Shown here: positions 17,712 through 26,162 of the stretch, piece after piece | How the letters are laid out: every line of letters begins with the position of its first letter | Position numbering within the stretch: the first letter of the stretch is position 1 | Source: Arthrobacter globiformis | GTDB lineage: Bacteria; Actinomycetota; Actinomycetes; Actinomycetales; Micrococcaceae | DNA: 64,000 nt | Direction of reading: 5' to 3' | Assembly: GCF_030818015.1 (NCBI RefSeq) | Contig: NZ_JAUSZX010000001.1 | Coordinates: 3,162,001-3,226,000, forward strand | Notes under the pieces: model-generated | Told to the model about the DNA's origin: nothing | The model's input: only the letters and a program-made list of their open reading frames with translations | Databases searched by the model: none | Position numbers and translations under genes: made by a program

Positions 17712-17805
17712 CGCGAACGTACAGTTAAGCCCCGCGGATCAGCGCGAACGTACAGTTGTGGCCCCCCGCTCCGAGGAGTGAGGGGCCACAACTGTACGTT
17801 CGCGC
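17711..17805. repeat. Intergenic repeat element with a 24-bp perfect hairpin
   Basis: The 16-mer GCGCGAACGTACAGTT occurs three times: directly at 17711 and 17742, and inverted at 17790-17805. The second and third copies are the ends of a perfect 24-bp inverted repeat (17742-17765 and 17782-17805) with a 16-nt loop. It lies between the convergent VKOR and ndk genes and could act as a bidirectional terminator, but there is no T tract. The structure resembles REP/BIME-type intergenic repeats. Confidence 0.8.
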
Positions 17806-17839
17806 CTAACCTGCCAGCGCGGTTAACCTGCCACGAAGC

Positions 17840-18259
17840 TCAGGCCGGGAACCAGATCTTGATTTCGCGCTCGGCCGAGTCCACCGAGTCCGAGCCGTGG
17901 ACGAGGTTCTGCTGGACCTTCAGGCCCCAGTCGCGGCCGAAGTCGCCGCGGATGGTCCCGGGGGCCGCCGTCGTGGGGTCGGTGGTGCCGGCCAGCGACC
18001 GGAAGCCTTCGATGACGCGGTGGCCTTCGAAGATCGCTGCCACCACGGGGCCGCTGAGCATGAACTCCACGAGCGGCTCGTAGAACGGCTTGCCCACGTG
18101 CTCCTCGTAGTGCTGCTCGAGCAGCTCCCGGCTGGCGTCGGTCTTCTTGAGTTCGGCCAGGGTGTAGCCCTTGGCTTCGATCCTCTTGAGGATCTCGCCC
18201 GTCAGGTTGCGGGTGACGCCGTCCGGCTTGATCAGGACAAGGGTGCGCTCAATGCTCAC
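17840..18259 (-). CDS. ndk: Nucleoside-diphosphate kinase
   Basis: Ndk transfers the terminal phosphate from ATP to other nucleoside diphosphates through a phosphohistidine. The 139-residue protein has the family start [20 protein letters not shown]-like [13 protein letters not shown], and the active-site histidine in [15 protein letters not shown] at about residue 121. It follows folC and the DUF4233 gene on the same strand, a frequent actinobacterial order. Confidence 0.97.
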   Translation of the reverse strand: MSIERTLVLIKPDGVTRNLTGEILKRIEAKGYTLAELKKTDASRELLEQHYEEHVGKPFYEPLVEFMLSGPVVAAIFEGHRVIEGFRSLAGTTDPTTAAPGTIRGDFGRDWGLKVQQNLVHGSDSVDSAEREIKIWFPA

Positions 18260-18300
18260 AGTCGCTCCAATGAGGTTGGTAGTGGGTTTCGACGGTAAGT

Positions 18301-18765
18301 CTACGGGGTCTGGCCGGTGCCTTCATTGCCGGTGGCCTCCGGGTGGGCGGCCTCCCACTCGGCCTGCTCGCGGTCCCGCTGGGCGGACTCGCGGTCAATC
18401 CGGATGCCGGCCCGGATGCCGTACCACCAGGCGAGGGCGAACAGCGCGCCCACGAGAAACATCATGGGTTCCGCGAAGCCGCTCAGGATGAGCACCAGCT
18501 GCAGGACCCAGCCCAGCCCCACGCCCCACGGCTTGGACAGCACGGCGCAGGCCAGGATCAGCACCACGCTCAGCCCGATGCCCACCGAGAGGATCAGCGC
18601 CGGGGAGATCTCGGCACGGCGCAGCCCGAACACCGCCAGCGTGGCGAAGAAGACCACAAAGGCCTCCAGCAGCAGGACCGTCGAGGCGAACATGACCTTG
18701 GTGGACCGGCGCTTCTTGGGCATCCCCGGGCGCCATTCACGCTGGGCCTTGGTTAGCCGCGCCAT
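18301..18765 (-). CDS. DUF4233 membrane protein
   Basis: The 154-residue product has four hydrophobic segments between about residues 25 and 120 and basic N-terminal and acidic C-terminal ends. Sequence and position between folC and ndk match the DUF4233 family, whose function is unknown. Its start overlaps the folC stop by 1 bp, so the two are translationally coupled. Confidence 0.85.
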   Translation of the reverse strand: MARLTKAQREWRPGMPKKRRSTKVMFASTVLLLEAFVVFFATLAVFGLRRAEISPALILSVGIGLSVVLILACAVLSKPWGVGLGWVLQLVLILSGFAEPMMFLVGALFALAWWYGIRAGIRIDRESAQRDREQAEWEAAHPEATGNEGTGQTP

Positions 18766-20126
18766 CAGGTGGCTGCCTTGCCAAGCAGGATGCGGGCATC
18801 CGCTACCAGCGTGATGGACCCGGTCACCAGCACGCCGCCGGCGAGGTCGTCGTTGGCTTCGGCGCGCTCAACGGCCCACTCCAGTGCGTCGTCCAGCTTC
18901 TCGGCGATGTGCACGTTTTCCTCGCCAAAGCCGAGGTCGACGGCGAGTTCCGCCAGTTCCGCTGCAGGCACCGCCCGCGGCGAGTTGGACTGGGTGAAGC
19001 AGAATTCCTGTGCGAGGCCGCCCAGTGATTCCTTGAGCTGGCGCAGGATCTCCTCGGCATCCTTTTCCTTGAGCACGCCCACCACCACCACCAGCTTGCT
19101 GAAGCTGAAGGCCTCCTGGATTGCCTCGGCCGAGGCCCGGATGCCGTCCGGGTTGTGGGCAGCGTCCACGATGATGGTCGGAGCCGTGCGCACGACTTCC
19201 AGCCGGCCCGGGGACGAAACGGTGGCGAAGGCCTCCTGCAGGACCTCCAGGGACAGCTCCTTCTCGCCGCCGCCAAGGAATGCCTCCAGCGCGGCCACAG
19301 CCACGGCGGCATTCTCGGCCTGGTGGGCACCGTGCAGCGGGACCATGATGTCCGGGTAGCGTCCGGCGAGGCCCTGGACGGTCACCACTTGGCCGCCAAC
19401 GGCAACCTGCCGGGACTCGACGCCGAATTCCACGCCCTCGAAGCGGAACGGCACCTGTACCTCCTTGGCCTTCTCCAGCAGGACCTGCGCGGCATCCAGG
19501 GGCTGCGCGGCGCTGACGAGGAAGCCGCCGGGCTTGATGATGCCGGCCTTCTCGTAGGCGATGTCCTCGGTGGTGTCGCCCAGCAGGTCGGTGTGGTCAA
19601 GGGAGATGGGTGTCACCACGGACACTTGGCCGTCGCCAACGTTGGTGGCATCGGTGATGCCGCCGAGGCCCACCTCCATGATCGCCACATTGACCGGCTG
19701 ATCGGCGAACACGGCAAAGGCCAGGATGGTCAGGCACTCGAAGTAGGTCAGCCGGGGCTGGCCCTCTGCAGTGAGTTCGTCGTCCACGATCTGCAGGTAG
19801 GGCCGGATCTCGTCCCAGATGCGCACGAATGTCTCGTCGGACACGGGCGCGCCGTCAAGGCTGATCCGTTCCGTCACCTTGGACAGGTGGGGGCTGGTGT
19901 AGCGCCCGGTGCTGAGTCCGTGGGCGCGCAGGCCCGCCTCGATCATCCGGGCCGTGGACGTTTTGCCGTTGGTGCCGGTGATGTGGATGATCGGGTAGGC
20001 CTTGTTCGGCTCCCCCAGCACATCCATGGCGCGGAACAGCGGCGCGAGCCGGGGCTCCATCTTGTTTTCCGGCGCCCGGCCCAGCAGCTCGGCGTAGACG
20101 CTCTCCACGGAGAATTCGTCGGTCAT
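18765..20126 (-). CDS. folC: Bifunctional folylpolyglutamate / dihydrofolate synthase
   Basis: FolC adds glutamate to dihydropteroate and then to folates. The 453-residue protein has the Mur-ligase-type P-loop ITGTNGKTSTARM at about residue 49, the segment MEVGLGGITDATN, the central-domain histidine in DHTDLLG, and DAAHNPDGI in the C-terminal domain. It starts 3 bp after ileS ends and overlaps the DUF4233 gene by 1 bp, so ileS-folC-DUF4233-(ndk) is probably one transcript under the ileS leader. Confidence 0.96.
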   Translation of the reverse strand: MTDEFSVESVYAELLGRAPENKMEPRLAPLFRAMDVLGEPNKAYPIIHITGTNGKTSTARMIEAGLRAHGLSTGRYTSPHLSKVTERISLDGAPVSDETFVRIWDEIRPYLQIVDDELTAEGQPRLTYFECLTILAFAVFADQPVNVAIMEVGLGGITDATNVGDGQVSVVTPISLDHTDLLGDTTEDIAYEKAGIIKPGGFLVSAAQPLDAAQVLLEKAKEVQVPFRFEGVEFGVESRQVAVGGQVVTVQGLAGRYPDIMVPLHGAHQAENAAVAVAALEAFLGGGEKELSLEVLQEAFATVSSPGRLEVVRTAPTIIVDAAHNPDGIRASAEAIQEAFSFSKLVVVVGVLKEKDAEEILRQLKESLGGLAQEFCFTQSNSPRAVPAAELAELAVDLGFGEENVHIAEKLDDALEWAVERAEANDDLAGGVLVTGSITLVADARILLGKAAT

Positions 20127-20129
20127 GTC

Positions 20130-23100
20130 TCAGGCCCCCACTTTTTCGACGGTGATGCGCGGTTCCGCGGTGTCGGCCGGCACGGCCTCCAGCTCGAGCG
20201 TCAGCGTTTCGGTCTTCACCAGCTCGGCGTTCGCCAGCAGGGCGTCGATGACGTTCTGCGCGGCATTCACGGTGGTCCGGATCCGGTCGCTCACGTTCAG
20301 CGCCGCGTCCTTGCGCGCCTGCTGAATGGCACGGACCATGTCACGCGCCAGGCCTTCGGCCTCGAGCTCGGGGGTGACCTCGGTGTTCAGAACCACGAAG
20401 CCGCCGGTGGGAAGCACTGCGGCAGCAGAAGACGCAGCTGCTGAACCGCCGTCGGACTCTGCCACCACGGTCTCCAGCGTGTATTCCTGCGGTTCCAGCT
20501 CAAGGCCGCCCGCAGTGACGACACCGGCGTCGGAGACAGACCAGTCGCCGGACTTGGAACCCTTGATGGCCAGCTGCACGTTCTTGCCGAGGCGCGGGCC
20601 GGCGGCACGGGCGTTGACCACAAGTTTCTGCTCGATGCCGAACTCCTCCGGGGAGGCGCTGGCGGCGTCCAGCAGGCGGACCGAGCGCAGGTTCAGTTCG
20701 TCGGCGACGACGGCGGCAAAGCCTTCCAGCGTATCTGCGCCTGGTGCCACGACGGTAAGTTCCTGCAGCGGCAGGCGCACGCGCAGGTTGGCGGCCTTCC
20801 GCAGCGAGGAGCCGGTGGAGCAGATCTGCTGCACGCGGTCCATCGCCCCGACCAGGGCGGCATCGGACGGGAACAGCTCTGGGTCCGGCCAGTCGGCGAG
20901 GTGCACGGAGCGGCCCCCCGTGAGGCCGCGCCAGATCTCCTCGGAGACGAGCGGCAGCAGCGGTGCGGCCACGCGGCACACGGCCTCCAGGGCGGTGTAC
21001 AGGGCGTCGAAGGCATCGGCGTTCTCGTCGAAGAAGCGCTGCCGGCTGCGGCGGACGTACCAGTTGGTGAGCATGTCCAGGTAGCTGCGCAGTTCGTCGC
21101 AGGCCCCGGAGATGTCGTAGGTGTCCAGCTGGGCCGTCATGTTCCGGACGAGGTCCCCGGTGTTGGCCAGCAGGTACTGGTCCAGCGTGTCCGTGTAGCC
21201 GTCGTACCGCAGCTGGGCGTCGTAGCCGTTCCCGCCCTTAGCGGCATTCGTGTACAGCGTGAAGAAGCTGTACACATTCCACAGCGGCAGGATGACCTGG
21301 CGGACACCGTCGCGGATGCCCTGTTCGGTGACCACGAGGTTGCCGCCGCGCAGGATGGGGCTGGACATGAGGAACCACCGCATGGCGTCAGAGCCGTCGC
21401 GGTCCAGCACTTCGGAGACGTCCGGGTAGTTGCGCAGGCTCTTGGACATCTTCTGGCCGTCGGAGCCCAGCACGATGCCGTGGCTGATGACGTTCCGGAA
21501 GGCCGGGCGGTCAAACAGCGCGGTGGACAGGATATGCAGCATGTAGAACCAGCCGCGGGTCTGTCCGATGTACTCCACGATGAAGTCGGCCGGGTTGTGG
21601 GTGTCGAACCAGGCCTCGTTCTGGAACGGGTAGTGCACCTGGCCGTAGGGCATGGAGCCGGAGTCGAACCAAACGTCCAGCACGTCCTCCACGCGGCGCA
21701 TGACCGACTGGCCCTCTTCGGGGGTGCGGGGGTCGTCCGGGTTGGGCCGGGTCAGCTCGTCAATGAACGGCCGGTGCAGGTCCACCTGGCCATCCTTGTT
21801 CAGCGGCAGCCGGCCGAAGTCGGCCTCGATTTCCGCGAGGGAGCCGTACACGTCCGTGCGCGGGTACTCGGGGTCGCTGGACTGCCACACCGGGATGGGG
21901 CTGCCCCAGTAGCGGTTGCGGCTGATGGACCAATCGCGGGCGTTGGCGAGCCACTTGCCGAACTGGCCGTCCTTGACGTTGCCGGGGATCCAGTTGATCT
22001 CCTGGTTCAGCTCGGACATCCGGTCGCGGAACTTGGTGACCTCGACGTACCAGGAGGAGACGGCGCGGTAGATCAGGGGATTGCGGCAGCGCCAGCAGTG
22101 CGGGTAACTGTGCTCGTAGCTGGCCTGGCGGACCAGGCGGCCCTGGGCGCGGAGCACCTGGGTGATGGGCTTGTTGGCGTCGAAGACCTGCAGCCCGACG
22201 ATGTCGTGCAGGTCGCCGTGGGCGAACAGGTGCAGGAACTTGGCGCCCTCGTCCACGGAGAGGACCACGGGGATGCCGGCTTCCTCGCAGACCTTCTGGT
22301 CGTCCTCACCGTAGGCGGGTGCCTGGTGGACGATGCCGGTGCCGTCGGTGGTGGTGACATAGTCGGCCACCAGGAACTGCCAGGCGTTCTGGGTGCCGTA
22401 CTTTTCCGTGTCGGCGAAGTCGTGCCACAGCGGCTCGTAGGTGAGCCCTTCGAGCTCGGCGCCGGTGTGGGTTGACGTGACAGCGGCGGCAGCGGCAGCC
22501 GCGCCAGCGGCACCATCACCGTACCCCAGGTCCTTCGCGTAGGTGCCTACCAGGTCCTCGGCGAGCAGGAAGCTGCCGGTGACGGGCACCTCGGCCGAAG
22601 CGGCCTTGACGCCGTTCGGTCCGGCGGGCAGCACGGCGTAGCTGATGGAAGGCCCGACGGCGAGCGCCAGGTTGGTGGGCAGCGTCCAGGGCGTGGTGGT
22701 CCAGGCGAGCGCCTGCACACCGGCCAGCTGCTTGGACAGGTCCGACTCCCCCGCCTTAACGGGGAACGTCACCGTGACGGTCTGGTCCTGGCGGTTCTTG
22801 TAGACGTCGTCATCCATGCGGAGCTCATGGTTGGACAGCGGCGTCTCGTCCTTCCAGCAGTACGGCAGCACGCGGTAGCCGTTGTAGGTCAGGCCCTTCT
22901 CGTGCAGCTGCTTGAAAGCCCAGAGCACGGATTCCATGTACTCGACGTTGAGCGTCTTGTAGTCGTTGTCGAAGTCCACCCAGCGGGCCTGGCGGGTGAC
23001 GTACGCCTGCCACTCGTTGGCGTACTTCATCACGGAGGCGCGGCAGGCGTCGTTGAACTTGTCGATACCCATGGCCTCGATCTGGGTCTTGTCCGTCATG

Positions 23101-23471
23101 CCCAGCTGCTTCATGGCTTCCAGCTCGGCGGGAAGGCCGTGGGTGTCCCAGCCGAAGCGGCGTTCAACGCGTTTGCCGCGCTGGGTCTGGTAGCGGCCCA
23201 CCAGGTCCTTGGCGTAGCCGGTCAGCAGGTGGCCGTAGTGCGGCAGGCCGTTGGCGAAGGGCGGGCCGTCGTAGAAGACGAACTCGTTGCTGCCGGGGGC
23301 GCCGCCCGGAAGGTCGGCGCTGCGCTGGTCGATGCTTGCCTGGAAGGTGCCGTCCTCGTCCCAGTACTTGAGGATCCGCTCTTCGATCTCTGGGAACTTC
23401 ACGGAGGCGGACACTCCTGCAGAGGAGCCCGGACCGGACGGGGCTGCTGAGGCCTTGGGGTAATACGTCAT
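20130..23471 (-). CDS. ileS: Isoleucyl-tRNA synthetase, type 2
   Basis: IleRS charges tRNA-Ile. I start it at the ATG giving MTYYPKASA (preceded by CAGGA); an in-frame ATG at 23510 would add 13 residues. The roughly 1113-residue protein has the ATP-binding HYGH motif (HxGH) in [12 protein letters not shown], the KMSKS loop in [13 protein letters not shown], an editing CP1 domain between them, and a long C-terminal region. Length and sequence match the type-2 (eukaryote-like) form common in actinobacteria, a form known in other bacteria to tolerate mupirocin. It is preceded by a T-box leader. Confidence 0.96.
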   Translation of the reverse strand: MTYYPKASAAPSGPGSSAGVSASVKFPEIEERILKYWDEDGTFQASIDQRSADLPGGAPGSNEFVFYDGPPFANGLPHYGHLLTGYAKDLVGRYQTQRGKRVERRFGWDTHGLPAELEAMKQLGMTDKTQIEAMGIDKFNDACRASVMKYANEWQAYVTRQARWVDFDNDYKTLNVEYMESVLWAFKQLHEKGLTYNGYRVLPYCWKDETPLSNHELRMDDDVYKNRQDQTVTVTFPVKAGESDLSKQLAGVQALAWTTTPWTLPTNLALAVGPSISYAVLPAGPNGVKAASAEVPVTGSFLLAEDLVGTYAKDLGYGDGAAGAAAAAAAVTSTHTGAELEGLTYEPLWHDFADTEKYGTQNAWQFLVADYVTTTDGTGIVHQAPAYGEDDQKVCEEAGIPVVLSVDEGAKFLHLFAHGDLHDIVGLQVFDANKPITQVLRAQGRLVRQASYEHSYPHCWRCRNPLIYRAVSSWYVEVTKFRDRMSELNQEINWIPGNVKDGQFGKWLANARDWSISRNRYWGSPIPVWQSSDPEYPRTDVYGSLAEIEADFGRLPLNKDGQVDLHRPFIDELTRPNPDDPRTPEEGQSVMRRVEDVLDVWFDSGSMPYGQVHYPFQNEAWFDTHNPADFIVEYIGQTRGWFYMLHILSTALFDRPAFRNVISHGIVLGSDGQKMSKSLRNYPDVSEVLDRDGSDAMRWFLMSSPILRGGNLVVTEQGIRDGVRQVILPLWNVYSFFTLYTNAAKGGNGYDAQLRYDGYTDTLDQYLLANTGDLVRNMTAQLDTYDISGACDELRSYLDMLTNWYVRRSRQRFFDENADAFDALYTALEAVCRVAAPLLPLVSEEIWRGLTGGRSVHLADWPDPELFPSDAALVGAMDRVQQICSTGSSLRKAANLRVRLPLQELTVVAPGADTLEGFAAVVADELNLRSVRLLDAASASPEEFGIEQKLVVNARAAGPRLGKNVQLAIKGSKSGDWSVSDAGVVTAGGLELEPQEYTLETVVAESDGGSAAASSAAAVLPTGGFVVLNTEVTPELEAEGLARDMVRAIQQARKDAALNVSDRIRTTVNAAQNVIDALLANAELVKTETLTLELEAVPADTAEPRITVEKVGA

Positions 23472-23499
23472 CTCGACATCCTGGGTTGAGCTGGTGAAC

Positions 23500-23745
23500 A
23501 AGTGGATCATTCAGGATGCGAGGACGGCGCGTGCGCAGTCATGCGACTGCACCGGCACCGCGGTACCACCTCACTTACCGCCGCCCAACTCCGAGGGAGT
23601 TCGACGACGGCCGCTCATTGCTGCTGTGACGGGCTTACCCGTCCGGTTCTACTGGCCCTGGTCCGCAACGCGGGCCGGGTGTTCTTCCGGAAGCTCACCG
23701 GTGATGGCCGGGTCAAAGCTGTTGGCTCCAGTCTAACTGCTGTCA
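23500..23745 (-). promoter_or_regulatory. T-box leader of ileS
   Basis: The minus strand contains the T-box core GGTGGTACCGCGG (around 23558-23572), where UGGU can pair with the ACCA end of uncharged tRNA-Ile (discriminator A). Upstream is AGTAGAACCGG, matching a conserved element of Stem I to linker, and an ATC triplet at 23703-23705 in a stem-loop that could be the isoleucine specifier. Downstream are G/C-rich strands next to the start codon rather than a T-run hairpin, so control is likely at translation, as known for actinobacterial ileS leaders. Confidence 0.88.
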
Positions 23746-23790
23746 CCGCGGCGGCCATAACCATGAGCGCCCTCGGCCTAGACTCGATCC

Positions 23791-24843
23791 ATGACTGCTT
23801 CGGCCAGGGTGTTGGCGCTCTGTATCCTCCTGCCGGTCGCATCGCTTTCGGTGTTCCGTGCCATCCCGGCCGAGTGGCCCACACAGGTGGTCCAGCTGCT
23901 GTCCTTCACGCCGTGGTTGGTGGTTCCTGCCGGCCTTGCACTGGCCCTGGCACTGCTGGGCCGGCGGCTGGTGGTCACGGCCGCTGCCGTAGTGCTCCTC
24001 GGAGCCCAGCTTTTCTGGCTGTGGGCGCCGGATGCAGGCCGGGCGGGCGCCAGCGCGTCCGCTCCCGGCAGTACCGTTCCGTTGACGGTGATGAGCATCA
24101 ATTCCCGCTTCGGCAAGGCCGACGCCGCGGAAATCGTCCGGCTGGTACGGGACAACGCGGTGGAACTGCTCGCCGTCCAGGAGTACACCCAGACGCTGGA
24201 GGACCGGCTGGCCGCCGAGGGACTGGGAAGCCTCCTTCCCAACCGGATCAGCAGCCCCATGAAGAACGGCTCAGGCAGCGCCACGTACTCAAAACACCCC
24301 ATCCAAGCCATCGGGCTGATTCCCGACACGCCGTTCCAGATGCCAACCTTCCGGCTGACACTGCCCGTTGCCGGTGCCGGCAAGAATGTCCAAGGCAGTG
24401 CGGGTGCTGGCAGCACAAGCCCTGGCAGTGCAGCCGCCACGCTCGAGGTCACCAACGTTCACACCCTCCCGCCGGTGGACGTGCGCGTCGGGCAGTGGCG
24501 CAGCGACTTGGAATCGCTGGGCCGGCTGGTGGCGCGCAACGGGGCGGACGGCCTGGGCAACCAGCTCCTGCTCGGCGATTTCAACGCCACCTATGACCAC
24601 TCGGAGTTCCGCAGGCTGCTCGACGTCGGCCCGGGCGGCCGGAAGCTGGTGGACGTCGGCATGGCATCCGGGGCGCGGTTCACGCCCACATGGCCGATGG
24701 ACGGCCAGCCATTGCCCGGCATCACCATCGACCACCTGGTCACCAGTCCGCACATTCCGGCGTCGGGCTATGCCGTGCACCGCGTTGCCGGGACGGACCA
24801 CGCGGCGGTGCTGGCCACGCTGGACGTCCCCGTTGCGGGTTAG
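23791..24843 (+). CDS. Membrane-anchored endonuclease/exonuclease/phosphatase family protein
   Basis: The 350-residue protein has three hydrophobic segments in the first 85 residues, then an EEP-type domain: VMSINSRFGKA, LLAVQEYTQ (metal-binding Glu), VTNVHTLPP, LLGDFNATYDHSEF and a final GTDHAAVLATL. All the usual catalytic Asp, Asn and His positions are visible. It probably cleaves phosphodiesters outside the cytoplasm; the substrate is unknown. There is no ribosome-binding site, but TAGACT lies 6 nt before the ATG, which fits a leaderless transcript. It is divergent from the ileS leader. Confidence 0.85.
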   Translation: MTASARVLALCILLPVASLSVFRAIPAEWPTQVVQLLSFTPWLVVPAGLALALALLGRRLVVTAAAVVLLGAQLFWLWAPDAGRAGASASAPGSTVPLTVMSINSRFGKADAAEIVRLVRDNAVELLAVQEYTQTLEDRLAAEGLGSLLPNRISSPMKNGSGSATYSKHPIQAIGLIPDTPFQMPTFRLTLPVAGAGKNVQGSAGAGSTSPGSAAATLEVTNVHTLPPVDVRVGQWRSDLESLGRLVARNGADGLGNQLLLGDFNATYDHSEFRRLLDVGPGGRKLVDVGMASGARFTPTWPMDGQPLPGITIDHLVTSPHIPASGYAVHRVAGTDHAAVLATLDVPVAG

Positions 24844-24848
24844 CCGGC

Positions 24849-25628
24849 TCAGGCCTGCTTGCGGATCAGCTTGTAGTTCGATGCCTGAGCCACGGGGCGG
24901 ATGACGATCTGGTCGAGGTTCACGTGGTGCGGCGCGCTCACGGCGTAGCGCACCACATCGGCCACGTCCCCGGCGGTGAGCGGCTTCTCCACGCCCTGGT
25001 ACACCTTGCTGGCCGCCTGCGCGTCACCCAGCCGGTTGAGGGCGAACTCCTCGGTCTGGACCAGGCCGGGCGCGATCTCGATGACCCGGACGTTGTGCTC
25101 GGCCTCTTCCAGCCGCAGCGCCCCGGTCAGGGCGTGCTGGGCGAACTTGGCGGCGTTGTAGCCGCCGCCGCCTTCATAGGCATCCAGCCCGGCTGTGGAA
25201 GTCAGGTTCAGGACAGTGCCCTCGCCGTTCTCGCGCAGCATCGGCAGGAAGGCGCGGGTGAGCTTCATGGTGCCGAGGACGTTCACGCGGTACATCCACT
25301 CCCAGTCGTCGGTCACGGCCTGGCCCACACGGTCCGCACCGCGGGCACCGCCGGCGATATTGACCAGCGTGTCGATCCCGCCGGCGGAGGTCACCTCGGC
25401 CAGCAGGCGGGCCACGTCCGCGTCCTCGGCGATGTCCGCGGCCAGGGCGACGGCGCCTGTCTCGGATTCCAGCGCGGCCAGCCGTTCCTGGCGGCGGGCG
25501 ACGGCGTACACGGTCCAGCCGTCGGCACGGAGCGCGCGCACGGTGGCCTCGCCAATGCCCGAGCTGGCGCCCGTCACGAGGGCTGCTTTGTTGGTGGACA
25601 CGTCAGAGCTTGCGGAAACCTCAGTCAT
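24849..25628 (-). CDS. SDR-family oxidoreductase
   Basis: The 259-residue classical short-chain dehydrogenase has the cofactor motif TGASSGIG at about residue 20, NIAGGA at about residue 100, a serine in LTSTAGLDAY and the catalytic YNAAK. An Arg in VARRQERLA after the second strand favours NADP. The substrate cannot be assigned. It converges with the gene at 23791-24843, ending 5 bp away. Confidence 0.9.
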   Translation of the reverse strand: MTEVSASSDVSTNKAALVTGASSGIGEATVRALRADGWTVYAVARRQERLAALESETGAVALAADIAEDADVARLLAEVTSAGGIDTLVNIAGGARGADRVGQAVTDDWEWMYRVNVLGTMKLTRAFLPMLRENGEGTVLNLTSTAGLDAYEGGGGYNAAKFAQHALTGALRLEEAEHNVRVIEIAPGLVQTEEFALNRLGDAQAASKVYQGVEKPLTAGDVADVVRYAVSAPHHVNLDQIVIRPVAQASNYKLIRKQA

Positions 25629-25704
25629 GGCACCACCCTAGCGCCAACCGTTGGTGGGCCAGCCCAATGTTTACTTCCGCGCACCGCATACTTTCCCGGA
25701 CCGT

Positions 25705-26088
25705 TCACTTTGCCTGACCACGTGCTGCCAGGAACTCCAGCAGGACTCTGGCGTGGTTCACCTCCGGATCCCGGGCCGCGTACAGCAGTGTCACCTTCCG
25801 GTGCTTCGCCGCCAGTTCCAGGAGCTGATCCACCGCCGGATTGCCCGCAAGTTCGTCCTCATACCGGACACGGAAATCCTCGAACCGCTCCTGCATGTGG
25901 GCGAATTCCTGCCGCAGCGGCGGGGACGGCGCAACTTCCTTGAGCCACAGCTCCAGCTGGGCCCGTTCCTTACTGACCCCGCGCGGCCAGAGCCTGTCCA
26001 CCAGAACCCGGAAGCCGTCGTCGTCCGCTGGTTCCTCATAGATGCGTTTGATCGCAAAGGAAGCGTCTGCTTTGGTCATAGGCCGCAT
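25705..26088 (-). CDS. DUF488 family protein
   Basis: The small protein (about 127 residues) has the DUF488 hallmarks RIYEEP, VDRLWPRG, WLKEVAPSPPLR and VTLLYAARDPEVNHARVL. The function of the family is not established. I take the ATG at 26088, with GGGAG 4 nt upstream; an ATG 9 bp later is also possible. It is divergent from valS, with only 74 bp between the starts. Confidence 0.85.
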   Translation of the reverse strand: MRPMTKADASFAIKRIYEEPADDDGFRVLVDRLWPRGVSKERAQLELWLKEVAPSPPLRQEFAHMQERFEDFRVRYEDELAGNPAVDQLLELAAKHRKVTLLYAARDPEVNHARVLLEFLAARGQAK

Positions 26089-26162
26089 GCTACTCCCGGC
26101 GTCCGGCAGCGGGCACGCACTGCAGGGCGCGAAACAAATGCCCGGCATGAAACAATTGGGCC

